Shown in pieces: positions 1-9,563 of a stretch of 64,000 bases of DNA (position 1 is its first letter; every line of letters begins with the position of its first letter). The stretch is from NCBI GenBank assembly GCA_040877545.1, contig JBBDNN010000063.1:1-64000 (forward strand). Direction: 5' to 3'. This stretch comes from Gracilimonas sp040877545 (GTDB lineage: Bacteria; Bacteroidota; Rhodothermia; Balneolales; Balneolaceae). Under the pieces are notes generated by a model that ran no database searches, was not told where the DNA came from, and saw only the letters and a list, made by a program, of their open reading frames with translations. The translations under genes were made by a program, and so were the position numbers.

Positions 1-439
1 CGTCATTATATTCTATAGTGGGCGCAAAAATTCCTCTCGACATTTGCAGGCTGTCTACCGGAAGTTGGGAGGGGCGATCCAATACATGCCCAATTTGCTC
101 CCAGTTAACAAGATCGGTGCTGTGAAAAATCGGGATACCGGGATAATTGGCGAAAGAAGAGTGCACCATGTAGTAATCATCTTCCACCCGCACAATGCTT
201 GGATCAGGATAATACCCTGCATTTATAGGGTTGATAAACTCATCTTCGGCTATAGTAAGATTTTCATAAACCGGATCATTTCCTTCATAGGTGAACCAGT
301 CGAATTTTACATTATTTGAATCAGATGAATTATTAAAAGCTCCACCCAATAACAGGAAGAAAGGAAGTAACCATAAAACAGATTTTATGTATTTAGCTGA
401 TTGTTTGAATTTAATGGATGGATTTAATTTTTGGTTCAT
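1..439 (-). CDS. Glycoside hydrolase family 43 protein, N-terminal part (runs off window edge)
   Basis: Reading the minus strand from the ATG at 439 gives an open frame of 146 codons that leaves the window without a stop. After a basic, hydrophobic N-terminus (residues 1-35, export signal) comes the start of a GH43 five-bladed propeller. It has N-P-I-N-A-G-Y-Y-P-D-P-S, where the second Asp would be the catalytic base, then D-D-Y-Y-M-V-H-S-S-F and F-H-S-T-D-L-V-N-W. GH43 enzymes release xylose or arabinose from arabinoxylan, and which one applies here cannot be said from the fragment. It lies 28 bp downstream of a second GH43 gene on the same strand and probably shares its transcript. The remaining catalytic residues are outside the window. 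Confidence 0.85.
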   Translation of the reverse strand, partial: MNQKLNPSIKFKQSAKYIKSVLWLLPFFLLLGGAFNNSSDSNNVKFDWFTYEGNDPVYENLTIAEDEFINPINAGYYPDPSIVRVEDDYYMVHSSFANYPGIPIFHSTDLVNWEQIGHVLDRPSQLPVDSLQMSRGIFAPTIEYND

Positions 440-467
440 GATATTCTGATAAAAAGTTTGATAGGAT

Positions 468-2120
468 TTATTCTAAATTTTTTAATAGTCCAGGTTCTAC
501 TCGGAAATAATCGAAGTCCACGTAACCCCCGGCTTCTTTTGTAGCATAATTATATAGAGCAAATCTGTAGCCTACAAAATGGTCGAGGGTGTATTGCATT
601 TGTAAAGCATCGCCAATTTGTTTCCAGTTTTTACCATCCAGGCTATAATAAAAGTGGGCTTTGTCTGAGAGGTTTTTATAGTCAAATGCAATGCTAAGGT
701 GTACACTGTCTTGCGTGATCGGATATTTTTCTTTTTCTTCAACTGAATCCGGGCTTCCCATCACCATTGTTACATAATGTTGTGCTCCCTCTTTTCTTAC
801 TCCTACTGTACCATACGTGCCTTGTAATGCGCCCAATCCGGCATAATCTCCGTCTTTCATTTTGCTGATATCTAACAAAATTTTACCCGTACTTTGGGGG
901 CCAAAAGTTCGCTGCGTAAGCGTATTTTGTGTTTGGGTGAAATTGGAATCAATTCGCCCATTTTTTAATCTCAAAAATCCGGGACGTTCTGAAAGCGACC
1001 AATATTTTGGGTTCGGAACATGATTCCATTGCCAAACCAGGGGAAGGCCTTCCAAAATAGAAGTTTCATCGTTGTATGAATCAGGTGCAGTAGCTGAATC
1101 AAATTCATCTGAAGCAACTATACCTGAAATTCCTGAATCTTCTGCTTCAATATTTAGCTGTTGAGGAACTTTACTATCCACGCCAAATACTGGCCAATTG
1201 TTTTCCCACTTCACCGGAACCAGCATCGGAACTCTACCGACAGCTCCCTGATCTTTAAACAAAAATCCGTACCAATCACCTTCCGGAGTTTCGATCAATC
1301 CGCCTTGAGCTACACCCTGATCCTCCAATACCACTTTGCCTGAATACTTTCCAAAGAGGCTGTCGGAACGGTACACTACCTGTGTTCTTCCTTTTCCTAT
1401 TGGCCATGAGATCAGGGACACATAATACGTTCCGTTGATCTCTTGAATATGACTTCCCTCTGCAGGCACATAAAATTCATTACCAGCAATATCTTTTGAG
1501 TTTGGGATAAGAATTTGGTCCACCCCATCTTCTTTGACAGCGGTTGCCTTTGCCGTGAGTTCTATAATTCGAATGTCGTCTACCCCATAGACCAAAAATG
1601 CCCGGCCACCATCAAAGAATAAAGACGGATCATGATACCATCCATTTAAGACGAACTGTTCCCATGAACCTTTCTCAATATCTTCGGTTCGAAAGACATA
1701 TGTATGCTGCGTAGAATTGGAAAAAGTAGCCAGGTAGAAATATCCATTATGATATCGAAGACTGCTCGCCCAGGAACCCCTTCCATATTCATTCTCGCCA
1801 TTTATAAGCGCGTGTTGATCCGTTTTCCCAAGAATGTTATACACATAATTCACAATTTCCCAATTCACCAGATCTTTCGATTTCATGATGGGAACACCGG
1901 GATTCATGTGCATGGTAGTGCTGCTCATGTAATAGATATCATCCACCAGAATTACTGAAGGATCGGGTACATCTGCCCAAATTACTGGATTTCGGGGGGA
2001 GTACTGAGTTATTTGCGCATATAATCTTCCCCCACTTATTAAAGCCAAATACAGGAAAAGGTAAGCGCTTAAGAAGCACACAATTGAAAATCTGTCAGTA
2101 ACAATCTTCACCATAAGCAT
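468..2120 (-). CDS. Secreted GH43 beta-xylosidase/alpha-L-arabinofuranosidase
   Basis: A 550-residue glycosidase with an N-terminal export signal (residues ~10-36, ending R-L-Y-A-Q). The GH43 propeller spans ~45-320 and a concanavalin-like C-terminal domain of the GH43_C2 type spans ~345-545. The canonical triad is visible: base D53 (V-P-D-P-S), pKa modulator D164 (Y-H-D-P-S) and acid E221 (A-E-G-S-H). The run M-H-M-N-P-G-V-P-I-M-K-S-K-D-L is typical of the xylosidase/arabinofuranosidase subfamily around GH43_12; the exact subfamily is an inference. It acts on xylo-oligosaccharides or arabinose side chains. It is divergent from the GH43-CBM6 gene, sharing a 220-bp control region, and is followed by another GH43 gene. 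The ATG at 2120 is followed by another in-frame ATG at codon 3, and no clear ribosome-binding site separates them. Confidence 0.9.
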   Translation of the reverse strand: MLMVKIVTDRFSIVCFLSAYLFLYLALISGGRLYAQITQYSPRNPVIWADVPDPSVILVDDIYYMSSTTMHMNPGVPIMKSKDLVNWEIVNYVYNILGKTDQHALINGENEYGRGSWASSLRYHNGYFYLATFSNSTQHTYVFRTEDIEKGSWEQFVLNGWYHDPSLFFDGGRAFLVYGVDDIRIIELTAKATAVKEDGVDQILIPNSKDIAGNEFYVPAEGSHIQEINGTYYVSLISWPIGKGRTQVVYRSDSLFGKYSGKVVLEDQGVAQGGLIETPEGDWYGFLFKDQGAVGRVPMLVPVKWENNWPVFGVDSKVPQQLNIEAEDSGISGIVASDEFDSATAPDSYNDETSILEGLPLVWQWNHVPNPKYWSLSERPGFLRLKNGRIDSNFTQTQNTLTQRTFGPQSTGKILLDISKMKDGDYAGLGALQGTYGTVGVRKEGAQHYVTMVMGSPDSVEEKEKYPITQDSVHLSIAFDYKNLSDKAHFYYSLDGKNWKQIGDALQMQYTLDHFVGYRFALYNYATKEAGGYVDFDYFRVEPGLLKNLE

Positions 2121-2220
2121 TCATTTTTGGAGTAAAAAACTGAAAAAATCCTTCCTGATGATTTCTCAGGCTACAAATCAGAAAAGCGCTGCTATATATA
2201 TTTTTATGATTTGCTTTTTT

Positions 2221-2262
2221 AAGTGTAATAATTACATTTAAATTAAAGTGTATTAATTACGT
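2221..2262 (+). promoter_or_regulatory. Tandem operator-like repeat between divergent GH43 genes
   Basis: Two copies of AAGTGTAxTAATTACxT start at 2221 and 2246, exactly 25 bp apart. The first copy contains the perfect dyad TGTAAT-A-ATTACA. A close match (AAGTGTACTAACTACGT) recurs at 7162 in front of the GH43 pseudogene. The position between two divergent hydrolase genes fits an operator; the regulator is unknown. Confidence 0.45.
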
Positions 2263-2340
2263 TTATAAAAAACAAGCAAAGATTTAAGCTTAAAATGTCT
2301 TAAGCATCTTAACTATTAATTTATTGGCACCAGGAGTCCT

Positions 2341-4617
2341 ATGAAATTATCATTTACCATTTTAATCGCTGTAATATTAGCATTTCAGGTATCAGAAAGT
2401 GTGGGACAATCTCCTTCGTTTGATACTTATGTTAACCCCGTAATACCGGGAGATCATCCCGACCCGACTTTAACAAAAGTTGGAGACTATTTTTACACTT
2501 CCGGGTCTTCCTTCAATCCAACGCCTAAAATATATCGTTCAACAAATTTGGTGCATTGGGAAGTGATTGCCCAACCTGTCCAGTCATCCTGGAATACCTA
2601 TGGTGATACTCCCGGAGGTGGTGCCTGGGGTGGACATACCATTTATCACCATGGTAAATGGTGGCATTATTTTGGCAGGGGAGGCGGAGCTATGTATTTC
2701 GTAACGGCCAATAGCCCAACCTCTGCTTGGAGTAACCCTGTTCAACTGAATACTTCAGGTGGCATCCCCCCCTTAGGAGTTGACAATTCCCTTTTTATAG
2801 ATGAAGACAGTGGTAAATGGTATTTGCTAACCAAAGCTGGTCATGAAAATAATCATATAGTTGAACTTGGTGAAGATGGACATCCCAATGGTAATGTTTT
2901 AGATCTTACCTGGTTAAATCCCAATTCTGAAGACAATCCTTATGGGTGGGCTGAAGGTCCTGTTATGTGGAAATACAATGGGTTTTATTATTACAGTTTT
3001 GCTGAACATTTGGTTGGACAACAATATGTTATGCGCAGCGACACGCTTTCTGATAATCCCGATGACTGGGAGATAATGAATGGCTCCATGTTTCAAGGAA
3101 GCACAGGAACCTTTAATCGACCGAACCATATTTCACCGGCTGTAGAAATAGACAACGGCACAAGTTGGGTGATCGGGCATAGCTACCACCAAGATAATAA
3201 CTGGCAAGCACAGGGAAGACAAGGATTACTCATGGAAATAACATATGAAGAGGACTGGCCAGTTATACAGTTTCCTCCATCCGGAGCAACAACGGCCCCG
3301 GACTTACCCAGTAACGGTATTCCCTGGATGGTTCCAAAATCTGATTTCTTCAGCACTCCACGACTTAGCCCTGCCTGGTCAAAATTAGGATACTTACCGG
3401 ATGACCGAATCTCATTATCTGAACGCGCCGGCTGGGTCAAACTTGAGCCATTTAATGGATACAATACACTCATTCAAAACGACGGAGAGCATCATTATAC
3501 CACCATTACAAGGGTTGATTTTGAGCCGGAATCAACATCTGACCAAGCCGGACTATGGATCATAAATGGCCCCGAAAATCTATTTGTAAAGGTTTACAGC
3601 TCTGTCGATGCCGATGGTAATGACATACTTGGTTTTAGTTTTGATGATACCGTATATGAAGTTGAAAACACGATCGGCTCAACAGCATGGTTAAAACTTG
3701 TTCGCAATGGCCACTATGTATCCGGATTTTATAGTTCAGATGGAGAAAACTGGACTCAAATTGGCGAAGAAATATATGCCGTTGAAATCGGTCGCCATCA
3801 AAATGACTTCAACGACTTTACCGGCAATCAACAAGGAATATTTACAGATGGGAAATCAGCATTTTTCGATTCTTACATATACCGGGATGCCTATACCCCC
3901 ATTATGGCAGCAAGTCCGGCCAACTTTAACGGGGTATCTTATTCCTCAATGGGGGCTTATTTAGGATCCATCAGCAATGAAGATTGGGCTTTATTTGCCG
4001 GGGTACAATTTGGCAAATCATCTTCTTCAAGTTCTGCCATAGATTATGAAAAAGCGGCAAAACAAGTTCATATCAGCGCTGCAAGTAATGGCAATACGGG
4101 AACCGTTGAAGTATGGCTGGATGCTATCAATACAGGAGATAAAATTGCTGAAGTAGGCATTGAGGATACAGGCGGAAATTCAAATTACAGCACCTTCAGC
4201 TCAGTTACTTCAGAAGAGATAACCGGAAGCCATGATGTTTACCTGAGATTCACAGGTCAAGATGATGTTTCAGAATTGTTCAGGATTAAAAGCTTCAACT
4301 TCTCAACAGAAATAACTACATCAAATGAAAGCAGTAGCGGCCAAACTCTACCAAAGGAATATAAGCTAAATCAAAACTATCCCAACCCTTTCAACCCTTC
4401 TACAGTAATCAGTTACCAGTTGCCGGTGAGCAGTGATGTGAGCTTGAAAGTATTTGATATGCTGGGCAGGGAAGTGACAACCTTAGTAAATGGTAGAATT
4501 TCTGCAGGGCAGCAGCAGGTACATTTTGATGCTTCTGCACTTTCCAGCGGGATGTATATTTACCAGTTGCAAACCGATGGGTTTGTACAAACAAGAAAAA
4601 TGATGTTGATTAAATAA
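2341..4617 (+). CDS. Secreted GH43 hydrolase with CBM6 and T9SS sorting domain
   Basis: A 758-residue modular enzyme. It has a signal peptide (1-22), a GH43 propeller (~28-315), a concanavalin-like accessory domain (~330-520), a CBM6-type xylan-binding beta-sandwich (~530-655) and a T9SS type A sorting domain (~670-758, N-Y-P-N-P-F-N-P, ending K-M-M-L-I-K). Catalytic residues are D41 (H-P-D-P-T), D148 (G-V-D-N-S) and E205 (W-A-E-G-P). The sorting domain predicts export through the outer membrane and surface attachment or release, so this is an extracellular xylan/arabinoxylan-acting enzyme. The GH127 gene follows after 36 bp on the same strand and is probably co-transcribed. Specificity (xylosidase versus arabinofuranosidase) is not decided by what I can see. 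Confidence 0.9.
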   Translation: MKLSFTILIAVILAFQVSESVGQSPSFDTYVNPVIPGDHPDPTLTKVGDYFYTSGSSFNPTPKIYRSTNLVHWEVIAQPVQSSWNTYGDTPGGGAWGGHTIYHHGKWWHYFGRGGGAMYFVTANSPTSAWSNPVQLNTSGGIPPLGVDNSLFIDEDSGKWYLLTKAGHENNHIVELGEDGHPNGNVLDLTWLNPNSEDNPYGWAEGPVMWKYNGFYYYSFAEHLVGQQYVMRSDTLSDNPDDWEIMNGSMFQGSTGTFNRPNHISPAVEIDNGTSWVIGHSYHQDNNWQAQGRQGLLMEITYEEDWPVIQFPPSGATTAPDLPSNGIPWMVPKSDFFSTPRLSPAWSKLGYLPDDRISLSERAGWVKLEPFNGYNTLIQNDGEHHYTTITRVDFEPESTSDQAGLWIINGPENLFVKVYSSVDADGNDILGFSFDDTVYEVENTIGSTAWLKLVRNGHYVSGFYSSDGENWTQIGEEIYAVEIGRHQNDFNDFTGNQQGIFTDGKSAFFDSYIYRDAYTPIMAASPANFNGVSYSSMGAYLGSISNEDWALFAGVQFGKSSSSSSAIDYEKAAKQVHISAASNGNTGTVEVWLDAINTGDKIAEVGIEDTGGNSNYSTFSSVTSEEITGSHDVYLRFTGQDDVSELFRIKSFNFSTEITTSNESSSGQTLPKEYKLNQNYPNPFNPSTVISYQLPVSSDVSLKVFDMLGREVTTLVNGRISAGQQQVHFDASALSSGMYIYQLQTDGFVQTRKMMLIK

Positions 4618-4653
4618 TAGGCCACAAAAATATTCTACCTGAAACTATATGCA

Positions 4654-6648
4654 ATGAATCAGAAAAAATTTAAATCTATGAACTGGAAATATATTGCACA
4701 AACAGCTTTTGTTGGTGTCCTATGCTTGGGATGTTCCGCAAATGAGCAAAGATCTGGACTTTTTGAAGCTGAATATGCCGTTAGTCCTTCAGAACAAATT
4801 GTTAAACTCTCAGAATTCAATTTGCAGGATGTGCGGCTTTTGGACAGCCCATTCAAAGCAGCCATGGAAAAAGACGGAGAATATTTATTGAGTCTTAATC
4901 CTGATCGTCTTTTGGCCCCTTACTTGAAAGAGGCTGACCTTGAACCAAAAGCTGAAAATTATGGCGGATGGGAAAATACCGGCCTTGACGGCCACACGCT
5001 GGGGCATTACCTGTCATCCGTTTCCATGATGCATGCCGCTACAGCTAACAATGAGTTTCGTGAAATTGCGGATTATATAGTTTCGGAATTATCACAGGCA
5101 CAACAAGCGATTGGCAGTGGTTATTTGTCTGGAGTTCCCAACGGGAAAGAGGCATTTGAAGCAATAACCTCAGGAAACATTGATGCAGAGCCTTTCGGAT
5201 TAAATGATCGCTGGGTTCCCTGGTATAATATGCACAAGCTGTTTGCGGGTTTGCGTGATGCTTATCTGTATGCCGAAAATGAGGAAGCAAAAGAGGTGCT
5301 AGTGAATTTGTCTGATTGGACAGTAGCCCTTTCCGAACAGCTTTCGGATGAACAGTTCAATACTATGATTATCGCCGAATATGGTGGAATGAATGAAGTG
5401 CTAACCGAGGTGTATGCTTTTACCGGAGATCAAAAATACCTGGAGGTAGCACAACGGTTTCATGATCCGCGGGTATTTCCTCCTTTGGCCCGGGGAGAAG
5501 ATGAGCTGGCAGGGCTTCACGCCAATACGCAAATACCAAAAATAATTGGGGCTGCCAGAGAATATGAACTCACGGAAAATGACACGCTGAGAAATATAGC
5601 TTCTTTCTTTTGGAATACCGTTGTAGAAAACCGAACCTTTGCAAACGGAGGAAACAGCGAAAATGAACATTTCGGGGAGATTGGAACACTCGATCAGCGC
5701 CTTACTAAAGTGACTTCCGAAAGCTGCAACACTTATAACATGCTTCGGCTGACCGAGCACCTGATGAAATGGAATCCTGAAGACCCGCGCTACGCCGAAT
5801 ATTATGAAAATGCGCTTTACAATCATATTCTCGCTTCTCAGGATCCTAAAACGGGCATGTTTTGCTATTTTATTCCGATGGAGTCCGGGCATTTTAAAAC
5901 CTACAGTGACCCGGAAAATTCCTTTTGGTGCTGTGTGGGTTCCGGGATGGAAAATCACACTAAATACGGAAAAGCTATTTACCTGCACGATGATAATGAT
6001 TTATATGTAAATCTATTCATTCCCTCAGAACTGAGCTGGACAGAAAAGGGAATCACTTTTACCCAGCAAACTGAATTCCCGAAAGCAGAAAAATCATCCT
6101 TCACCATTCAGGCTGATCAGCCTACGGAATTTACCCTGAACATCCGGAAGCCGCTTTGGGTTGAAGATGATTTCTATGCCGTAGTCAATGGAGATACCAT
6201 AACAAGCACCGAAGCTGATCCTTATTTTGCTATCCCCCGAGAATGGAAAGACGGTGATGAGATTGAAATCAGGCTGCCACTAAAATTGCGGCTGGAACCA
6301 CTTGAAGATCATCAAAATTTAAGTGCCATTAAATACGGCCCCATACTTTTAGCCGGCAAATTGGGAAGAGAGGGAATGGATGAAGAACCTATTCCTTATG
6401 GCGGATTTGAAGGTTTTGATGAAAGATGGGATCATCGCCGTTATGAAGAAATGCCCACCGTAAATGCTCCTTTTCTTCATACAAACGGACGAGCCATCAG
6501 CGAATGGCTGACACCCATGGGTCAAAAGCCATTGAATTTCAAAACCAACAATGTCGGCAGTACTTCTGATGTAGAATTTACTCCCTTTTATGAGGTTAAT
6601 CATGAGCGTTATGGGATTTATTGGGATATCAATGATTCCGGACAATGA
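4654..6648 (+). CDS. GH127 beta-L-arabinofuranosidase, lipoprotein
   Basis: A 664-residue protein with a lipoprotein signal (L-C-L-G-C, lipidated C27), so probably membrane anchored. The family signature G-L-D-G-H-T-L-G-H-Y-L is present. The zinc/nucleophile set known from GH127 (Glu, Cys, Cys, Cys) is intact: E356 and C358 in E-S-C-N-T, and C426-C427 in F-W-C-C-V-G-S-G. In the characterised enzyme the first cysteine of the C-C pair is the nucleophile. The reaction releases beta-L-arabinofuranose from arabino-oligosaccharides. Some members act on other beta-linked furanosides, so the substrate is inferred. It lies directly behind the GH43-CBM6 gene. The C-terminus, ending near Y-G-I-Y-W-D, looks natural, although the DNA just after it is scarred. 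An alternative ATG at codon 9 would leave a shorter signal. Confidence 0.9.
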   Translation: MNQKKFKSMNWKYIAQTAFVGVLCLGCSANEQRSGLFEAEYAVSPSEQIVKLSEFNLQDVRLLDSPFKAAMEKDGEYLLSLNPDRLLAPYLKEADLEPKAENYGGWENTGLDGHTLGHYLSSVSMMHAATANNEFREIADYIVSELSQAQQAIGSGYLSGVPNGKEAFEAITSGNIDAEPFGLNDRWVPWYNMHKLFAGLRDAYLYAENEEAKEVLVNLSDWTVALSEQLSDEQFNTMIIAEYGGMNEVLTEVYAFTGDQKYLEVAQRFHDPRVFPPLARGEDELAGLHANTQIPKIIGAAREYELTENDTLRNIASFFWNTVVENRTFANGGNSENEHFGEIGTLDQRLTKVTSESCNTYNMLRLTEHLMKWNPEDPRYAEYYENALYNHILASQDPKTGMFCYFIPMESGHFKTYSDPENSFWCCVGSGMENHTKYGKAIYLHDDNDLYVNLFIPSELSWTEKGITFTQQTEFPKAEKSSFTIQADQPTEFTLNIRKPLWVEDDFYAVVNGDTITSTEADPYFAIPREWKDGDEIEIRLPLKLRLEPLEDHQNLSAIKYGPILLAGKLGREGMDEEPIPYGGFEGFDERWDHRRYEEMPTVNAPFLHTNGRAISEWLTPMGQKPLNFKTNNVGSTSDVEFTPFYEVNHERYGIYWDINDSGQ

Positions 6649-6754
6649 AAATTCACAAAACTGGCAACGATAGTTGATGCATGTATATCTGGAAAGCATC
6701 AGGTGAAGCGCTATCCTGGGTAAATAACTATCGCCTGAAAGCTATACGTGCAGC

Positions 6755-7126
6755 TCAAAAGTGATTTTGATTAAATAAAATAAGTACAGGCCGCCATTTC
6801 TCTATCACTTGTGAAGCCCAGGCATTACCGGCTGACCACTCAAAATCCGTTGGTTTCATAATTGCTCCGTGAGATGTCCAGTTTTTCATATCGGTCGACG
6901 AATAGACCATCCATTCGTTGATATTGAACATCTCGTCTCCTGTTGCCTCATCGTGGCCTACATATAAATAAACGGTATCCTGATATACCAAAGCCGCAGG
7001 ATCTGCTGTAAAAATATCTTGGATTATGGGATTTTCACCCGGCTTCCGCTCTTGTGCATATATGCTTTCTGTTATAAAGAATAATGCAGCGGCACAAAAC
7101 AAGAAGTTACGAACCCACCTTTTCAT
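6755..7126 (-). pseudogene. GH43 hydrolase remnant, frameshifted and 3'-truncated
   Basis: Only the first ~123 codons remain. A signal peptide (~1-24, ending I-Y-A-Q) is followed by a GH43 start: N-P-I-I-Q-D-I-F-T-A-D-P-A, then T-V-Y-L-Y-V-G-H-D-E and W-A-S-Q-V-I-E-K. After that Lys the frame is lost. Restoring one A in the A-run at the GAGAAATGG site gives I-E-K-N-G-G-L-Y-L-F-Y, as family members continue, before homology ends altogether. The blades carrying the other two catalytic residues are gone. It converges on the GH127 gene across a 106-bp scar. Its own promoter region still has an AAGTGTACTAACTACGT motif at 7162. Intact relatives of this type are arabinoxylan arabinofuranohydrolase-like. 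Confidence 0.75.
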
Positions 7127-7161
7127 GGAATCTTGAGTTTTATTAGTGTCACATAAATAAT

Positions 7162-7178
7162 AAGTGTACTAACTACGT
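7162..7178 (+). promoter_or_regulatory. Operator-like motif upstream of the GH43 pseudogene
   Basis: AAGTGTACTAACTACGT differs by two bases (at positions 8 and 12) from the copy at 2246 in front of the intact GH43 genes. It sits 36 bp upstream of the pseudogene start. Two near-identical TATACAAAAxGG tracts follow at about 7189 and 7202. Confidence 0.35.
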
Positions 7179-7244
7179 CTATTTTCATTATACAAAATGG
7201 CTATACAAAAAGGAAAGCATATCAGTTTAAGGAAAACTTCAGCT

Positions 7245-9563
7245 TTAGTTATTCCTGTTTTTGAACAGAAGGAGTATTAGCAGGAAATAAAAACTGAGCC
7301 CGAGCAAAAATGCAGGTGTAAATCCCCATAACATTGAAAATATAACTGCAAGTATTGAACCCAAAACTGACATCGCCCCATTTACACCGTACATCCATGG
7401 GATGAAGGGCTCACTTTTAGATTTTTCCAATAATTGAATGCTGGATGGAAAGGGTATCCCTAATAAAAAGCCAAGAGGCAGTAGCAGTAAAAAGGTGATA
7501 ATAGCACGATATATCAGGTCGTATACCAACAGTTTATTCAATATTAGAGGGTAGGCATAAATAATCATGATGCCCATTATGCAGATCAGCAGAGTTATAT
7601 AAAATATTCGTTTTTCGGGCGCCTCAGCATAAAACTTGTTTCCGTAGAAACTTCCAGTTCCCATTCCCACCAACAGGGAGCTTAAAAGAATACTTAAAGA
7701 AACAGTGGGGGAACCTAAGAAAAGAATCAGCTTCTGAAATAAAGATATTTCCAGGATCATAAAACCCGCCCCTATACTTATAAATATAGCCAATGGCTTC
7801 AATATTGAACTTCGGTTTTTCAACCTCCTGATTCTCGCTAAAGGGATACCAATCAACAAAAGATTAGCAGCAAAAACACTAAAGAACAGCCATTTGAAGT
7901 TGGCAGGAACTCCCCATTCTATTTTATAGAAATAGGGTTTGTCATCATAAGAAGCAGAAACATCGTATGTCTGATTCTGAATAATCTGTTCTAAAGATCT
8001 TCGGCCATTATTTATCTCGGATAGAAAATAGTTCACAGAAGTATTAGCCAGAGAATTCCACTGAGAAGGCAGGTAGGTTACTGTCGGAGCCATCTCAGGT
8101 ATTCTTGATACTAAATTCTGATAGTGTTTTAGTTGATCCCTAGTAAAGGAATTTTTCTTTATAACAATGGTAGGGGCATATTCCTTTTCTACAATCATAA
8201 AATGATTCAATGACTCCCGCTCATCTATTCCTCGTTCACTGAATGCAGCTATTACAGAGACAACCAATCGTTTTAACTCCCAAGGATTGTGCAGCGTAAA
8301 AACCAGTTGGCCTTCGGGTGTTAAAATATCCAGATAATCCTGAATGGCTTCTACAGTCAGGAGGTAGTTCTCATTCAAGGCAAAGTTATCAATGCTTTGC
8401 AGCTGTTGGGTGGAAGGCAAAGCCATCACAATGAGATCATAGCTGCTCCCTGCTTTTTTAGCATACTGACGGCCTTCCTGCACGTGAATATTTACACTGG
8501 GAAAATCGGTATAAATTCCCCCATTAAATGATCGTTGATCTTTGACGATGTCCACAAAATCCGGGTTTATTTCTACCCCCGTTATTTCATTGACACCGGT
8601 TACCAAACCACTGAGTACTTCCTTACCCCCTCCGGGCCCAATTACCAGCATGCTGTTTTTTTCATCCGGGGATAAAAATAAAAAAGGAATAAAACTGGTG
8701 GTACTCAGCAGTAAATTGCTCAACACCGGATCCTGACTGTTCAGGTTTCCATCAAACCGCAACATTTGGGAACCAGCTGCACCATCCACAAAAAGATGTT
8801 TTACCCTGTTTTGGTGGCTGTATTCAACTAAATCGGATCTCCCAAAAATACTCCACCGGCTATCTGTAATAATCGATTGAGTATTCAGATGTGGATAGGT
8901 GTAATGAAAATCTTTCTCCGGAAAGTCTCCAATCGGAATATTCCCTGCCAAATTTTTACTCCCATTCAGCAGTAACACTGAACCAGCTATTATCAAAAAT
9001 GCATACAACGATATAATTTTAAGTTTTGAAAGCTGTCCAATTTTAAAAGTAAGAGCTGAGCAAAAACCTAAAATAGCCAAAAGAATAATCGCATTGCCCG
9101 GGTCGAGGGTGTTTAAAGCCAGAATGGAAGCAACCGACCCAAAGGCTGCACCAGCTAAATCTGCGGCGTACATTTTGAAGCTTTCAGTGGCAAAAGTTTC
9201 AAATATTCTTGCGTAGAAAATTCCGCCAAAGAAAAAAGGCAGGAATAGCAAGAAGAAGTAAACAAATGGATTCTGTATAAAAGGGAGTTTGGTAACAGCT
9301 GCAATGAAAATCAGAAGTGATAAAGCCAGCAGAGTAATGGTTTTCCAAATCACTACCTTAATTTCGCTATCAGTTTTTGGTTGTAGCCGGTAGTAGGCAT
9401 AAATGCCTCCACAAGCTAAGCCCAGGATTGCCAGAGAAAGAATCATAAATGCATAGTTATTCACAAATATGACCGATGATATGCGGGTGGCAATTATTTC
9501 GAAACAGAGGATGACTGCAGAAATAACAGCGACATTCAGAATTGTTAGCCGGATATTACTCAT
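7245..9563 (-). CDS. Membrane-embedded spermidine-synthase-like (SpeE-fold) protein
   Basis: A 772-residue protein with three parts. About seven hydrophobic segments (residues ~5-200) lead into a Rossmann methyltransferase-like domain of the spermidine synthase type (~215-500), and about seven further membrane segments (~550-765) follow. The nucleotide/aminopropyl-donor site is recognisable as V-I-G-P-G-G-G-K-E-V-L, followed by the acidic I-T-G-V-E-I-N-P and later Y-D-L-I-V-M-A-L-P. Such fused proteins are widespread but mostly uncharacterised; polyamine synthesis is not assured. The ATG overlaps the stop of the upstream PPIase gene by one base (TAATG), which implies translational coupling. 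It has no obvious link to the xylan genes around it. Confidence 0.75.
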   Translation of the reverse strand: MSNIRLTILNVAVISAVILCFEIIATRISSVIFVNNYAFMILSLAILGLACGGIYAYYRLQPKTDSEIKVVIWKTITLLALSLLIFIAAVTKLPFIQNPFVYFFLLFLPFFFGGIFYARIFETFATESFKMYAADLAGAAFGSVASILALNTLDPGNAIILLAILGFCSALTFKIGQLSKLKIISLYAFLIIAGSVLLLNGSKNLAGNIPIGDFPEKDFHYTYPHLNTQSIITDSRWSIFGRSDLVEYSHQNRVKHLFVDGAAGSQMLRFDGNLNSQDPVLSNLLLSTTSFIPFLFLSPDEKNSMLVIGPGGGKEVLSGLVTGVNEITGVEINPDFVDIVKDQRSFNGGIYTDFPSVNIHVQEGRQYAKKAGSSYDLIVMALPSTQQLQSIDNFALNENYLLTVEAIQDYLDILTPEGQLVFTLHNPWELKRLVVSVIAAFSERGIDERESLNHFMIVEKEYAPTIVIKKNSFTRDQLKHYQNLVSRIPEMAPTVTYLPSQWNSLANTSVNYFLSEINNGRRSLEQIIQNQTYDVSASYDDKPYFYKIEWGVPANFKWLFFSVFAANLLLIGIPLARIRRLKNRSSILKPLAIFISIGAGFMILEISLFQKLILFLGSPTVSLSILLSSLLVGMGTGSFYGNKFYAEAPEKRIFYITLLICIMGIMIIYAYPLILNKLLVYDLIYRAIITFLLLLPLGFLLGIPFPSSIQLLEKSKSEPFIPWMYGVNGAMSVLGSILAVIFSMLWGFTPAFLLGLSFYFLLILLLFKNRNN

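Noticed and set aside
5401..5988. A 195-codon open frame on the minus strand inside the GH127 gene
   Set aside because: It lies wholly opposite a gene with intact catalytic motifs, has no recognisable domain, and its composition is that of an antisense shadow.
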